A stretch of DNA of 64,000 bases from assembly GCA_025846845.1 (NCBI GenBank), contig JAOYTL010000005.1, positions 248,001-312,000 of the forward strand. Reading direction: 5' to 3'. Shown in pieces: positions 17,001 to 25,964 of the stretch. The first letter of the stretch is position 1, and every line of letters begins with the position of its first letter. A model generated the notes under the pieces. It saw only the letters and a program-made list of their open reading frames with translations, was not told the origin of the DNA and made no database searches. This stretch comes from Alloboseaceae bacterium BT-24-1. GTDB lineage: Bacteria > Pseudomonadota > Alphaproteobacteria > Rhizobiales > Beijerinckiaceae. Position numbers and translations under genes: made by a program.

Positions 17001-19692
17001 TTGGGTGGCGATCATCAATCAGCTCGGAAGCGCTGAACTGAGCTTTCTGCCCTGGCTTAAAATTCTGCTGACTGGCCTTCTCGTCTTCGCGTCTTTGCGG
17101 GCCCTGCGGAGCCGGCCTATGAGATTGGATGGGACTAACCGGTTCGCAGGCTCCATAAGTGGCGATCTCGTCTTCGCCGTCGCGGTCGCCGGCTGTATGA
17201 TAATTGTTGCAGCCTTCGTAACGATTGTAAGCAAAGACCTTGGCGAAAAGAGTGGGATCATCCTGTTCGACGCCCTCGGCATCTCGGCCGCCTTGGTCAT
17301 CACCGGCAGCATGCAGGGGTCGCGAGCCGGGATCGGGCTGCCGCCGATGGCTGGCCTGCTCGCCAGTCTCATCCTGTCCGCTTTCGCTGCCTCGGCATTT
17401 GCATGGTACGCGCCGATCGCACAGCCGAGTCTCATGTCCGCCGCCAACGTCGAGCGATTGCGCGACAGCGAGATCGCTTTCGTATGGTCAGCTCTCATCG
17501 TCGCAGTGCTGATTCCCGTATCGCTGCTCCACCTCGTCTGGCCGAGCGGTGCGCCTTGGCGCGCGCGGCTTTGGGCGACGGTCCCGGCGAGCGGCATCAT
17601 CATGGTTGCCGCCGCCACGGCCGCCATTGTTGTCTCAACCCTTGCTGGCTTCCAATCAGGCCTCACCGCCCTCTATGCGGCAACCGGCCGAACGATCGAA
17701 AAGCTCCCCGAGGGAGCTCCGCTCCTCGCACCGAACGCCAGTCCGACGCCGCTCGTCCTGTCGGACAATTCGCCACCGGCATGGCTGACAGCTCTGCTCG
17801 ACGCCGTGCAGGTCTTCGCCTTCGGTGCGATCCTGCTGATCGCACTCTACGCCCTGTGGCTCGTCTCACCGGCCGTCGCCACCTGGCTCGCCAGGCAGGG
17901 TGTCCCGCGGCCCTCGCCGCTGTCGCTCTGGCGCAGCACTCTGCGCCGGTCATTTTCCCTGCTGCGGGCCTTCGCCCTTGGCCGCCTTCCCGAGACAGGC
18001 GCGGCTGCGCTGGCCTGGCGGCCGCGGCTGGCAGCGCTGCTGGATAATCCGGCCTGGGTCACGCTCGCCCTGTGGCTGCTCGCGCTTGGCCTGCGCTGGC
18101 CGCCGACCTTGTCCGGCACGTCGATCGCCGGCCACGGCGTTCTCGCCTTGCTCGTCGCCTATGCGGCCGGACTGCGCTACCGGGACCATGCTGCCACGAG
18201 CGTGGCGCTCGGCCTGCTGCCGCACGCCTTCGCCGTTGAACTGCAGGCCACGGAATCGGTCCATTTCCTTATCGGAAACCTGTTCAATGCGCTGGCGATC
18301 TGGGCCGCCTATCGACTGGGCACGTCAGGTTATGGCTTCAGCGCCCTGCAAGCGACGCGCTGGCGAGGGGCTGGCGTGGCCGTGGCCGTTCTCACCGCGA
18401 CCCTGCTGGCAGGACAGCTCGAGAACATGCTCCTTGAGATATCCCAGACGCTGGCCGCCTCCGGCGCCCCTGGGGTCAGATTCAATGTCACTGCATCGTC
18501 ACCTCTGTTGCCGGCTCTCATCGGCTGGGTGATCGGCCTCTCAGCGAGCGGCTTCAGCGCCGCTTGCCTTGGCGCAGCAGGAATTCTTGCCGCGCATTCC
18601 CTCACCAGTATCGGCTACCCCCCAACCTCAATGATCAGCGATGGCGGGTTGATCCTCATCCTCATCGCCATCCTTCGCGTCGGCCGTGCCACAGCGACCA
18701 CCCCCTCCTCCGCCTGGACCCAGATTGCAGCGGCCCTGGCAAGCGCTCTGCTGCTCTTCCTTTTCATCCTGTTGCCGGGGATCGGAGTTGCCGAGCCGGA
18801 CATGCCAGGCAGCCTGGCCCGGCTGGTCAATGGCCTCGGACAAATCCTCCTGCCAATCCATTCGCAGGACATGATGGCGATTCTCGCCATCACCCTCGGC
18901 TTCACCGTCGGCCTGTTCACGATGCGAGATCAGCCGCTCCTGCTCGGTGCAGCCCGCACCATCGTGCCGTTGGCTGTCAGCCTCTTCATCATCTACCTGC
19001 TCGCTCCGCAGGTCCCGCGCATGGCGCTGCGCGTGGTTGGCGTCGCGATCAGTCTTGGCCACGACGAGGGCGAAAACTTTCTCCATCCCGCTTTGTTCGT
19101 CGTGCTCGGCCTGCTCTTCATGCTCGGTCAATGGCTGAGCGCCATCGCCGGCTCCGAGCGCCTCGGCGAAGGCTGGCGCGACTGGCTCGGCGCCCTGTCG
19201 ATCGAGACCTTGACCGGCCGGACCCGCCGCCTGGCCCGCGAGGCGCTGGAGATCGACAGAGTGCGCACGCGCAGCGCTCTCCTTCTGCTCTACCTCCTAC
19301 CTGCGTATTCGCGCCTCCTCGAAGAGACTCGCCGAGCACTGGCTGTGCATCGACGTGAGATCGTGAACCTTCGCGCGGGGCTATTTCGCCATGCGGCCGA
19401 TCCAGCCGCACCACAGGTGGAGCGCGCCCTGTCTGCCCTTGAGACGATGATCGCGACATGGTCGATTGAACTCGGCGAGCCCCGCCCCATGCCGCTTCCG
19501 CAAATTTACAAGGATGCAATTACCGAGATCGAGAACTTCGTCACAGCGACCCAACTCGCGGCGGAACCAGTGACATCGGCCCGGCCGCTCGGGCGCATCC
19601 TGCCGCAGCTTGAAGAGCTCGCCGAGCGGCAGGAGGACGAGCACGTGCCCCTATCGTCTCGAGCCGGCTATCGCAGGGCGGAGTTGAAGTGA
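14059..19692 (+). CDS. Giant polytopic membrane protein with vWA-like domain (1877 aa)
   Basis: Residues 1-105 form a helical domain recalling the N terminus of CoxE-type vWA proteins (LRLVGHDLDGLFDACARAG). One membrane helix lies at about 131-165 and another at 200-218. Residues 265-445 match the degenerate vWA-like pattern of conflict operons: VVMLDVERPQQ in place of the MIDAS DxSxS, YHFAGTPRW, LVLVGDGL and VIWLTPTPAD. A helical soluble part follows. From about residue 645 to 1700 there are some 20 further membrane helices with short loops, then a helical C-terminal tail of about 160 residues. It follows the MoxR gene by 10 bases and ends in a GTGA overlap. It is probably the membrane-bound partner of the MoxR ATPase. 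The exact function is unknown. Confidence 0.8.
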   Translation: MGSVPDVQGLDGAARLLAGSLRLVGHDLDGLFDACARAGLPIGRNDDPTRRARAAEFLHELAIAGLPVADAGQLARLLTPVIATAPEHAEILHRVIREHVASRDTRAVRGLTPKIVVQPPGGTERAPGTWLGLAWGLALTIMAALGALALLASLGWLGYLFFTGFATSGSGPVGPATVPPPRGQGENADWLRLLADIGWRSMVATPIALLGLYYLSRWQLRRPNPPSASDVTLSRGVPVAKSGFMTGARARAASEKLRRSITVPIRGVDVPRSIEASARAGGWPIAIPRRLRAELGTVVMLDVERPQQAFGYLAATLRLHFRAVGVRYQEYHFAGTPRWLRTPAGSRVSGLAELADHHVGEQLVLVGDGLRFTRPNGDLDAVLADCIERFERVIWLTPTPADSFGTAELAMARRGATVVTIGGHGLATLARALAGGEIPLPVPESLGRGVDGFLRSLVEMKRELLARDAPAADWIGRLVRGLRDYLGRDGWRVLGGLAVLRRFDAETTVGLGRALLERDVEPEDLGRLARLPWMAEGSMPAWLRSAILRDLSPHAANQVRNGVAQWLALAGRSDGYSQDEIRAGLDRDMTGPAYLVTRAGALPTGHDDPLFRLALAGAELPTPAEAAARSLTPLAASGRRDQRLERLAAIAICIATALAFVYAGTIAGGLDWLRRWVFASFNPGIEFGRFAALASIASNLLAFFSWLLICWSRPEAGWAERKLVSWTRIGFRRADELAPNQPRKLPWWSPWHYESSADGKGWSVVGGFSGNGGSLLPFVSPSLRFVLGQLLPIKGVTTADQFECQIGWPLHRLIGDSVSRGLASQAVDGRVEREIRGARDTLILRIRLRGGAYVPVPVSAGVSLGAVPLLFAWLAVAGAAMVEISDTPLSSEQGLIHLFLLSALCTLCWLHVCPSGAIDRQSGAPSTASSNPAGPPTSASRKSLQGAEPAAAPSSTMARIVRALLPTASLLLVAATVDVSIWVAIINQLGSAELSFLPWLKILLTGLLVFASLRALRSRPMRLDGTNRFAGSISGDLVFAVAVAGCMIIVAAFVTIVSKDLGEKSGIILFDALGISAALVITGSMQGSRAGIGLPPMAGLLASLILSAFAASAFAWYAPIAQPSLMSAANVERLRDSEIAFVWSALIVAVLIPVSLLHLVWPSGAPWRARLWATVPASGIIMVAAATAAIVVSTLAGFQSGLTALYAATGRTIEKLPEGAPLLAPNASPTPLVLSDNSPPAWLTALLDAVQVFAFGAILLIALYALWLVSPAVATWLARQGVPRPSPLSLWRSTLRRSFSLLRAFALGRLPETGAAALAWRPRLAALLDNPAWVTLALWLLALGLRWPPTLSGTSIAGHGVLALLVAYAAGLRYRDHAATSVALGLLPHAFAVELQATESVHFLIGNLFNALAIWAAYRLGTSGYGFSALQATRWRGAGVAVAVLTATLLAGQLENMLLEISQTLAASGAPGVRFNVTASSPLLPALIGWVIGLSASGFSAACLGAAGILAAHSLTSIGYPPTSMISDGGLILILIAILRVGRATATTPSSAWTQIAAALASALLLFLFILLPGIGVAEPDMPGSLARLVNGLGQILLPIHSQDMMAILAITLGFTVGLFTMRDQPLLLGAARTIVPLAVSLFIIYLLAPQVPRMALRVVGVAISLGHDEGENFLHPALFVVLGLLFMLGQWLSAIAGSERLGEGWRDWLGALSIETLTGRTRRLAREALEIDRVRTRSALLLLYLLPAYSRLLEETRRALAVHRREIVNLRAGLFRHAADPAAPQVERALSALETMIATWSIELGEPRPMPLPQIYKDAITEIENFVTATQLAAEPVTSARPLGRILPQLEELAERQEDEHVPLSSRAGYRRAELK

Positions 19693-20270
19693 CCGACATG
19701 CAAAAAGAACAGGCTGAGGCCTCCAGGGACTTTTCCCTCGCACCGCCTGAGCCGATCTCTCCCAACCTCCCGGCTCCCCTCCGGCTGGGCGCGATCAGCA
19801 GATTGTCGCGAGCAGTCGGCATCGCCTTCAGATGGGCCCGGCGTGCCCTGCGGCTTCGCCTGCGCTATGAAGCCATGCTTGCGATGGCAGCATACTCTGC
19901 GACGCGGGCAGCAATCGCGCGCTGGTGGCGGGGCCAGCCCCGCCTGACCGGGTTCCCCCTGCTGCCGACTGCAAGCGTGCGCGCCGAGGGACTGCGCGAA
20001 CGTCTTCGCCTGGCCGACAATATCGCCGAACCGGCGAAGCGTCAGGCCTATCTGCGACGACAATTGCTCGACCGGCTCGACCGCCTGATCGGGCTGGACA
20101 TGCCCGGCGCCGGTGAAAGCCTGCCGCTCGTCCTGTTCGGCAGGCCGCTTCTTCTGGTCCTGGCGCTGGTTGCCCTTCTGGCGTTCGCATATGTCCTGAG
20201 CCAGGCCGGGCTGTACGTACCCAGCGCCGGCGAACCCAGCATGAATACTCAACAATTCAAGAAATCCTGA
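19689..20270 (+). CDS. Small protein with a single C-terminal membrane helix
   Basis: I do not recognise this 193-residue product. It begins at a GTG overlapping the stop of the giant gene (GTGA); an ATG lies nine bases further. The N-terminal part is basic and helical with many Arg residues. One hydrophobic helix (LLLVLALVALLAFAYVLS) lies near residues 157-177, leaving a short tail, so it is probably tail-anchored in the inner membrane. The tight coupling suggests it forms a complex with the 1877-residue protein. Confidence 0.65.
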   Translation: MTDMQKEQAEASRDFSLAPPEPISPNLPAPLRLGAISRLSRAVGIAFRWARRALRLRLRYEAMLAMAAYSATRAAIARWWRGQPRLTGFPLLPTASVRAEGLRERLRLADNIAEPAKRQAYLRRQLLDRLDRLIGLDMPGAGESLPLVLFGRPLLLVLALVALLAFAYVLSQAGLYVPSAGEPSMNTQQFKKS

Positions 20271-20368
20271 TAATTCAGAGCATAGACCAGCCAAAATACC
20301 GGTTTGATCAGAGTTCTCACTGGACAACTTGCGCGAGCAATATCACTATGCCCTAAGGTCAACCAGGC
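20271..20368. other. 98-bp gap inside the cluster, possible internal promoter
   Basis: This is by far the longest gap within the ten-gene cluster and it is more A+T-rich than its surroundings. It could hold a second promoter for the double-peptidase and metallo-beta-lactamase-fold genes. I see no clear terminator hairpin. Confidence 0.3.
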
Positions 20369-23300
20369 ATGGTTATGGCGATGACGCAAGGTCGCGATTC
20401 CGAGAGCCCCGCGTTGAGACGCTTCCTGGTCCGCAGAAGCCGAGGCTCCGTATTCCAGGCAGCGTCGACATCACTTCTCGGGGTGCCCGTCAGAATAACG
20501 CCGCTGCCAGGCCCGGAGGAGATGCAGGTCGGTTTCGGGGTCTCTCCCGGATCGAGCGGCGCTTGGTCCGTCGCCACGCCGGATCCGGAGAAAGCCGGTA
20601 ACTTTGCCGGTTTCTCCGACTGGGAACTGGCGCAGAAGCTTCAGCTTGCCTTGGGCAAGGACGTGCTCGTCGAGCCCGATCTGCGCCAATCCCCCGTCGT
20701 GCCGACACCTGGTGACGAACGCGACAAAAGGCCCAGGGAATTCGGACTGGCCGTGGCAGGCCTCGACGGCCCCTGGCATCTCGGCACGGGTTTCAGCGGT
20801 CTGGCCGCCGCGCGCCAGAAGGTCTCGGCCGACGAACAGCGTCGCGTCACCATCGCCCATCTCGATACCGGCTATGATCCAAGGCATGAGCTGTTCGCCA
20901 AGCTCACCATCCGCGGCGGACGCGATTTCGAGAGTGACCCTGCCGGAACCGGCAACGGCACCGAACCCGAGAACACCGGCATTGGCCTGCGCAACAAGGG
21001 CCATGGCACGGGAACGCTCGGCATCCTTGCAGGCGGGAGCCTGAAGAACGGCCACGGCACCGTGCTGAAGAAGGGTGAGGAACTCGGCGGGATTCCGCAT
21101 GCCACGGTCGTCCCGGTCCGCGTGGCCGACTTCGTCGCTCAATTCTGGACATCATCGATCGCAGCTGGACTCTGGTATGCGATCGAACAGAAGGCCGATG
21201 TCGTCACGATCAGCCTGGGCGGCCTACCCTCTCAGGCCTGGGCCGACGCCATCAACGCCTGCTACGTGCGCGGGATCGTCGTCGTCGCCGCCGCGGGCAA
21301 CAATTTCGGCGGGTTTCCGACGCGCGACCTGGTCTGGCCGGCGCGCTTCGGCCGTGTCATCGCAGCCTGCGGCATCGGCGAGGATCAGGAGCCTTACATC
21401 GATCGTTTCGGCGCGATGGAGGGCAATTTCGGGCCTCCCAGCGCGATGGCGACCGCGATGGCGGCCTATACGCCGCGCATTCCCTGGGCGAGCTACGGAA
21501 CCGGCAACGGCGTCGACCAGGACGGCGCAGGCACCTCATCCGCCACCCCGCAGATCGCCGCCGCGGCGGCGCTCTGGCTGGCGAGGCACCGGGGTGCGCT
21601 GCAAAACTTTTCCGGCTGGCAGCGGGTCGAACTCGTGCGGGCCGCACTGTTCGGGACCGCAGTCGCCGATCCGGACCAATTGCCTTATCTCGGCCGCGGC
21701 GCCCTGCGGGCAGACAAGGCGCTGGCCCGGACGCCAGCGGACCTGTCGGCAAGGCTCACGCCACAACCGGAGGACACCGCGGCCTTCGCCTTGCTTCGGT
21801 CGCTTGGCGGCTTCGGGCTGGAGGGCGATCCGGCGGCCGCGATGTATCAGCTCGAGGCCACGCATATCGCGACCCGCTCGGTAGCGGTCCGGCGCATCGC
21901 TCCCGATCTGGTCGGCGCGGGCGATGCCGGGATGAACCGGCGCATCGCCGAGGCATTGCTGGATGCGGAAACGATGTCGCCGGGCCTGCGCGACTGGCTC
22001 TCGGCCATGATCGGCCGCCGCCTTCCGGCTCCACCCGCCCCCATCGACAGGGGAGAAGCGCCTCCCACAGCTAAACCGGAAATGCCCGAAGCGGCCCCGG
22101 CGGTCGATCCGACTGCCGGTGTCGACGAAGACATGCTGCCAGGGCAGATCAGTCGTCGCGCTCCCTCCCGCCAGCAGCAGAAGCCAGTCGAGCCTACCAT
22201 GCGAGCGTCATCTGCCGCGGCTCCGCAAGCCGCAAAGTCGTCCCAGGGAGATTGGCGTCCGACACCCATCGCCATTCCCGCCCGGCGACTGCGCATATTC
22301 GCGAGCGACCCCTCGGCCGCCCTGTCGACAGCAACGCATGGGATCGCCAGCACGACAGTCTCCATTCCCTGGGAGCCGCGCGATCAGACCACCCAGCTGC
22401 AGCTCGGGCCGGTCGGCGAGTACATCGAGGTGATCGATATCGATCCGAGCAGCAACTGCTGCTACGAGCCGGTCGACCTCGATAATCGCAACGTCCTCGC
22501 GCAGGACGGCGTGCCGCCGAATGTCGACGACCCGAAATTCCATCAGCAGATGGTCTATGCGGTCGCGATGATGACGATCGACCGGTTCGAGCGCGCCCTG
22601 GGCCGGCCGATGCTGTGGCAGACGGACCGCTATTGGGAGAAGCCGATGCGGCGCAGGCCGCAGCCGGGCTCGATCGAGGCCTATGAAGAAGGCTATGTCC
22701 CGCGCTTGCGGATTTATCCGCATGCCCTGCGCGCCGCAAACGCCTATTACAGCCCTGACAAGGTCGCGCTGCTCTTCGGCTATTTTCGCGGGCAGCGCAA
22801 ACTGCCCGGCGGGAATGTCGGGGCCGGCGACATGGTCTTTACCTGCCTATCCTTCGATGTCATCGCGCACGAGACCACGCACGCCCTTCTCGACGGGGTC
22901 AATCGCCGCCTGCGCGAGGCCAGCAACCCCGATGTGCTGGCCTTCCATGAAGCCTTCGCCGACATCGTCGCCATCTTCCAGCGCCTGTCCCTGATGGATC
23001 TGCTGCGTTACGAGATCACGCGGGCGAAAGGACGGCTGCGGGCTTCCGATCTCGGCACGCTCGCCAGGGAGTTCGGCCAGGCGACGGGCTATACCCACGC
23101 ACTTCGCGACGCGATCAACAGTGACCCATCCGTGCAGAATTACCTGACGGCCGACCGGCCGCATGACCGCGGCGCTGTCCTCGTCGCAGCGGTGTTCGAC
23201 GCCTTCATGACGATCTACGACAAACGGGTCGGTCCGCTCCTGTCGATCATGTCCTTGCCCGGTGGCAACCGGGCGATCCACCCGACTCTGGTCGAAATGC

Positions 23301-24355
23301 TGGCGAACGAAGCAAGGAAAGCAGCCGACCACACCCTGACGATGTGCATCCGGGCACTCGACTACCTTCCATCGGTCGACATCACCTTCTCCGACTTCCT
23401 CCGCGCCGTGATCACAGCGGATGCCGACGTCGAACCGGAGGACGCCTTGGGCTACCGCGTCGCCTTCGTCGAGGCGTTCCGGAAGCGCTATATCTTCCCG
23501 GAAGACATGCGGACCGTATCCGTGAACGGTCTGCGCTGGAAACGGCCGGATGCGGAGATCGACGAGTTCCGCGACATGATCGACCGCCTCGATCTCCGCT
23601 GGGATCGCGATACCGATCGGCGCGAGGTCTATATCGCCAGTCGGCGGGCAGGCCTGCTTCTCCACGGAGAGGTGAAAAAGCTGTCGGTCGAAAAAGCCAG
23701 AATCCTCGGCCTCAATTTCGATCCGGCTGCGGTCACGCTCGATCTGATCAACGATGCGGCACGGCGAATCGCGCGCGCGATGGCGGGCGCAAATCAGGGC
23801 TGGCGTATCGATCGCGCCGACTTCCTGCGCATCATCTTGGCCTTCCCGGACCTCGAGCTGATCACGGCGCAGTCACTTGGCCCATATCTCTCGCCTTCGA
23901 CGCAAGGCGCAGGCTTCGGCCTCGACCTGACAGGGCCGCTCAGCCAGCTGGTGGCGGACGCCGGGCCGCTCTTCAGCACCGCCGCAAGAGAGAAAAGGGC
24001 CCGACGCTTCGAAGTGAGCTCGGTGCGCCCAATTCAGCGGGTCACGCCCGCGGGCCGCGTGCATCACGACATTGCAATCGTCATCCAGCAAGCGCGAACG
24101 CGGGCGATCGACGCGACCATGCCTTACGCTGCCTGGAACATCTTCCAGTTCCGCTCCGGATCGACGGTGATTCTGAGTGCCGACGGCAACGATGGCGCCA
24201 CCCTGCGCTATGTCATCACCAAGAAGCCGGATTCGAAGAGGCGTCCCGATGTGAACCGGCGCCACGCCAGCGCGATGCACGCCAACGCCGACCGCAGCAC
24301 CTATTTCGCGGCGATGGCGACGTCGGAACCGTTCGCAATGCTTCACGGCCACTGA
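20369..24355 (+). CDS. Fused subtilisin (S8) and thermolysin-like metallopeptidase
   Basis: A 1328-residue protein with two peptidase domains. The N-terminal S8 domain (about residues 120-450) has Asp166 (HLDTGYD), His212 (GHGTGTLG) and Ser390 (GTSSATP), plus an oxyanion Asn in AAAGNN, so the triad is complete. After a Pro/Ala-rich linker (about 550-630) comes a gluzincin domain with HETTH (His834, Glu835, His838) and a third ligand Glu861 in FHEAFADI, as in M4 peptidases. Two further segments (about 1080-1190 and 1210-1320) are unassigned; the last one resembles a peptide-binding or inhibitor-like domain. There is no signal peptide. It probably acts inside the cell or after lysis. Confidence 0.85.
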   Translation: MVMAMTQGRDSESPALRRFLVRRSRGSVFQAASTSLLGVPVRITPLPGPEEMQVGFGVSPGSSGAWSVATPDPEKAGNFAGFSDWELAQKLQLALGKDVLVEPDLRQSPVVPTPGDERDKRPREFGLAVAGLDGPWHLGTGFSGLAAARQKVSADEQRRVTIAHLDTGYDPRHELFAKLTIRGGRDFESDPAGTGNGTEPENTGIGLRNKGHGTGTLGILAGGSLKNGHGTVLKKGEELGGIPHATVVPVRVADFVAQFWTSSIAAGLWYAIEQKADVVTISLGGLPSQAWADAINACYVRGIVVVAAAGNNFGGFPTRDLVWPARFGRVIAACGIGEDQEPYIDRFGAMEGNFGPPSAMATAMAAYTPRIPWASYGTGNGVDQDGAGTSSATPQIAAAAALWLARHRGALQNFSGWQRVELVRAALFGTAVADPDQLPYLGRGALRADKALARTPADLSARLTPQPEDTAAFALLRSLGGFGLEGDPAAAMYQLEATHIATRSVAVRRIAPDLVGAGDAGMNRRIAEALLDAETMSPGLRDWLSAMIGRRLPAPPAPIDRGEAPPTAKPEMPEAAPAVDPTAGVDEDMLPGQISRRAPSRQQQKPVEPTMRASSAAAPQAAKSSQGDWRPTPIAIPARRLRIFASDPSAALSTATHGIASTTVSIPWEPRDQTTQLQLGPVGEYIEVIDIDPSSNCCYEPVDLDNRNVLAQDGVPPNVDDPKFHQQMVYAVAMMTIDRFERALGRPMLWQTDRYWEKPMRRRPQPGSIEAYEEGYVPRLRIYPHALRAANAYYSPDKVALLFGYFRGQRKLPGGNVGAGDMVFTCLSFDVIAHETTHALLDGVNRRLREASNPDVLAFHEAFADIVAIFQRLSLMDLLRYEITRAKGRLRASDLGTLAREFGQATGYTHALRDAINSDPSVQNYLTADRPHDRGAVLVAAVFDAFMTIYDKRVGPLLSIMSLPGGNRAIHPTLVEMLANEARKAADHTLTMCIRALDYLPSVDITFSDFLRAVITADADVEPEDALGYRVAFVEAFRKRYIFPEDMRTVSVNGLRWKRPDAEIDEFRDMIDRLDLRWDRDTDRREVYIASRRAGLLLHGEVKKLSVEKARILGLNFDPAAVTLDLINDAARRIARAMAGANQGWRIDRADFLRIILAFPDLELITAQSLGPYLSPSTQGAGFGLDLTGPLSQLVADAGPLFSTAAREKRARRFEVSSVRPIQRVTPAGRVHHDIAIVIQQARTRAIDATMPYAAWNIFQFRSGSTVILSADGNDGATLRYVITKKPDSKRRPDVNRRHASAMHANADRSTYFAAMATSEPFAMLHGH

Positions 24356-24365
24356 GGAGCACAGG

Positions 24366-25964
24366 ATGGCTGGCACGACCACATCGGCTTCACCCGTCGA
24401 CCTGCGGCAAGGCGAAGCCCTGGTGCGCATGTACCGCCAAGGACTTGGAGACTGTTTCCTGGTGCAGTTGCCGCGCGACGATGGCTCCGTCTTCAAGATC
24501 ATGATCGACTGCGGCGTCATCCTCGGGACCCAGGACGCCACTGCGAAGATGGAAAAGGTCGTCGACGACATCATTGCGACGACAGACGGCTCCGTCGACC
24601 TCCTCGTCGTGACCCATGAGCACTGGGATCACGTCTCGGGCTTCGTCCAGGCCGAAAGCCGCTTCGCCAAGGCAGACGAAGATAAATCGAAAGGCAAACT
24701 CAAGGTCGGTGAGGTCTGGTTCGCCTGGACCGAAAACAAGGCCGACCCGATGGCGCGGCGGCTGGAGCACGGGCTCGGCGCCCTGCTGAAGGAAATCCGG
24801 CAGAAGGCGCAGGGGTTCAAGCTTCGGGCCTCGAACGGCGGGAAGGCAGACAGGACCGCCTCTGTCTTCGCGGACGAGCTCGAGGGGATATTGGCGTTCC
24901 ATGGCGAAACGCTGGACGATGCTGCTTTTGGCGCCGCCGGGGCATCGAAGACCAGGCAGGCGATGACGATCGCCGCCGCCATCGCGCCGATTCGCTATCG
25001 TGAACCTGGCGAGGCGCCGATCGTGTTGCCGGGCTGCAAGGATGTCAGGGTGTATGTGCTGGGACCGCCGCGCGACCCCGAACTCCTGAACAAGACCGAG
25101 CCGCGCGCCGAGGGCTATCATTTCGCTCGCCAGCTCTTCGCCGCCGCCGAAGACACTGGCGAACCGGATCGGTACGAGGCGCCGTTTGATGCAGGCATCG
25201 CCATTCCACTAGACGATGATACCGGCGCCGAACTCATCGCCAAGACTCAGCAGACCCCGATCGAGAGGTTCTTCGTTCAGCATTACTTCCAGGACAAGGT
25301 CCCGGAGACCTATCAGACCCGCGACAGCGAGCCGACGCGCGCTGGCGACGATGCCGCCGCCAAGCCGGCGACGGCAGGCCGTACGGTCATGAAGCCCCGC
25401 GACGTGCTGGTCGACCAGTCCTGGCGACGAATCGACCGTAACGAGATGGCGGAAGCTACCGAGCTCGCGCTCCAGCTCGACGGGGCCACAAACAACACCA
25501 GCATGGTTCTGGCGCTGGAGCTCGGCGCCGGCGGACCTGTGCTGATGTTCGTCGGCGACGCCCAGGCCGGCAACTGGCTGTCCTGGGATGATCTGCCTCC
25601 CTGGAGAGTCGGCCGGCGTCAGGTCACGGCGGCCGATCTCCTGGCGCGGACGGTCTTCTACAAGGTCGGCCATCACGGCAGTCACAATGCGACGTTCAAG
25701 CGCCGCGGCATCGAGCGGATGACCCATCGGGACCTCGTCGCCTTCGTTCCCGTCGACAGGCCGATGGCACGCAAGAAGCGCTGGATGCGCATGCCGCTGC
25801 CTTCGCTGATCGAGGCGCTGCGGTTGAAGACCGGGGACCGTGTCGTGCTGAGCGAAACGGCGCCGCCCGAATCCGAACCTGTCGTCGAGTTGCGAAAGGA
25901 CTGGGCCGATCTGCGCACGGAAAAGCTCTATTTCGAGGTTCGGGTGCCTTCGCGCACATCCTAG
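24366..25964 (+). CDS. Metallo-beta-lactamase-fold protein, ComEC/Rec2 type
   Basis: A 532-residue MBL-fold hydrolase. It begins with the RMYRQGLGDCFLVQL pattern of ComEC-like MBL proteins. The HxHxDH metal motif is THEHWDH (His84, His86, Asp88, His89). Later motifs are MLMFVGDAQ (metal Asp) and VGHHGSHNAT (metal His), all typical of the ComEC/Rec2 subclass. It lacks membrane helices. Members of this subclass in conflict operons may act on nucleic acids or nucleotides, but no substrate can be read from sequence. It starts 10 bases after the double peptidase and closes the cluster. Confidence 0.82.
   Translation: MAGTTTSASPVDLRQGEALVRMYRQGLGDCFLVQLPRDDGSVFKIMIDCGVILGTQDATAKMEKVVDDIIATTDGSVDLLVVTHEHWDHVSGFVQAESRFAKADEDKSKGKLKVGEVWFAWTENKADPMARRLEHGLGALLKEIRQKAQGFKLRASNGGKADRTASVFADELEGILAFHGETLDDAAFGAAGASKTRQAMTIAAAIAPIRYREPGEAPIVLPGCKDVRVYVLGPPRDPELLNKTEPRAEGYHFARQLFAAAEDTGEPDRYEAPFDAGIAIPLDDDTGAELIAKTQQTPIERFFVQHYFQDKVPETYQTRDSEPTRAGDDAAAKPATAGRTVMKPRDVLVDQSWRRIDRNEMAEATELALQLDGATNNTSMVLALELGAGGPVLMFVGDAQAGNWLSWDDLPPWRVGRRQVTAADLLARTVFYKVGHHGSHNATFKRRGIERMTHRDLVAFVPVDRPMARKKRWMRMPLPSLIEALRLKTGDRVVLSETAPPESEPVVELRKDWADLRTEKLYFEVRVPSRTS

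Noticed and set aside
20369..24355. Splitting the double peptidase into two genes
   Set aside because: The frame is continuous with no stop or frameshift, and the linker lacks a ribosome-binding site before an internal ATG.
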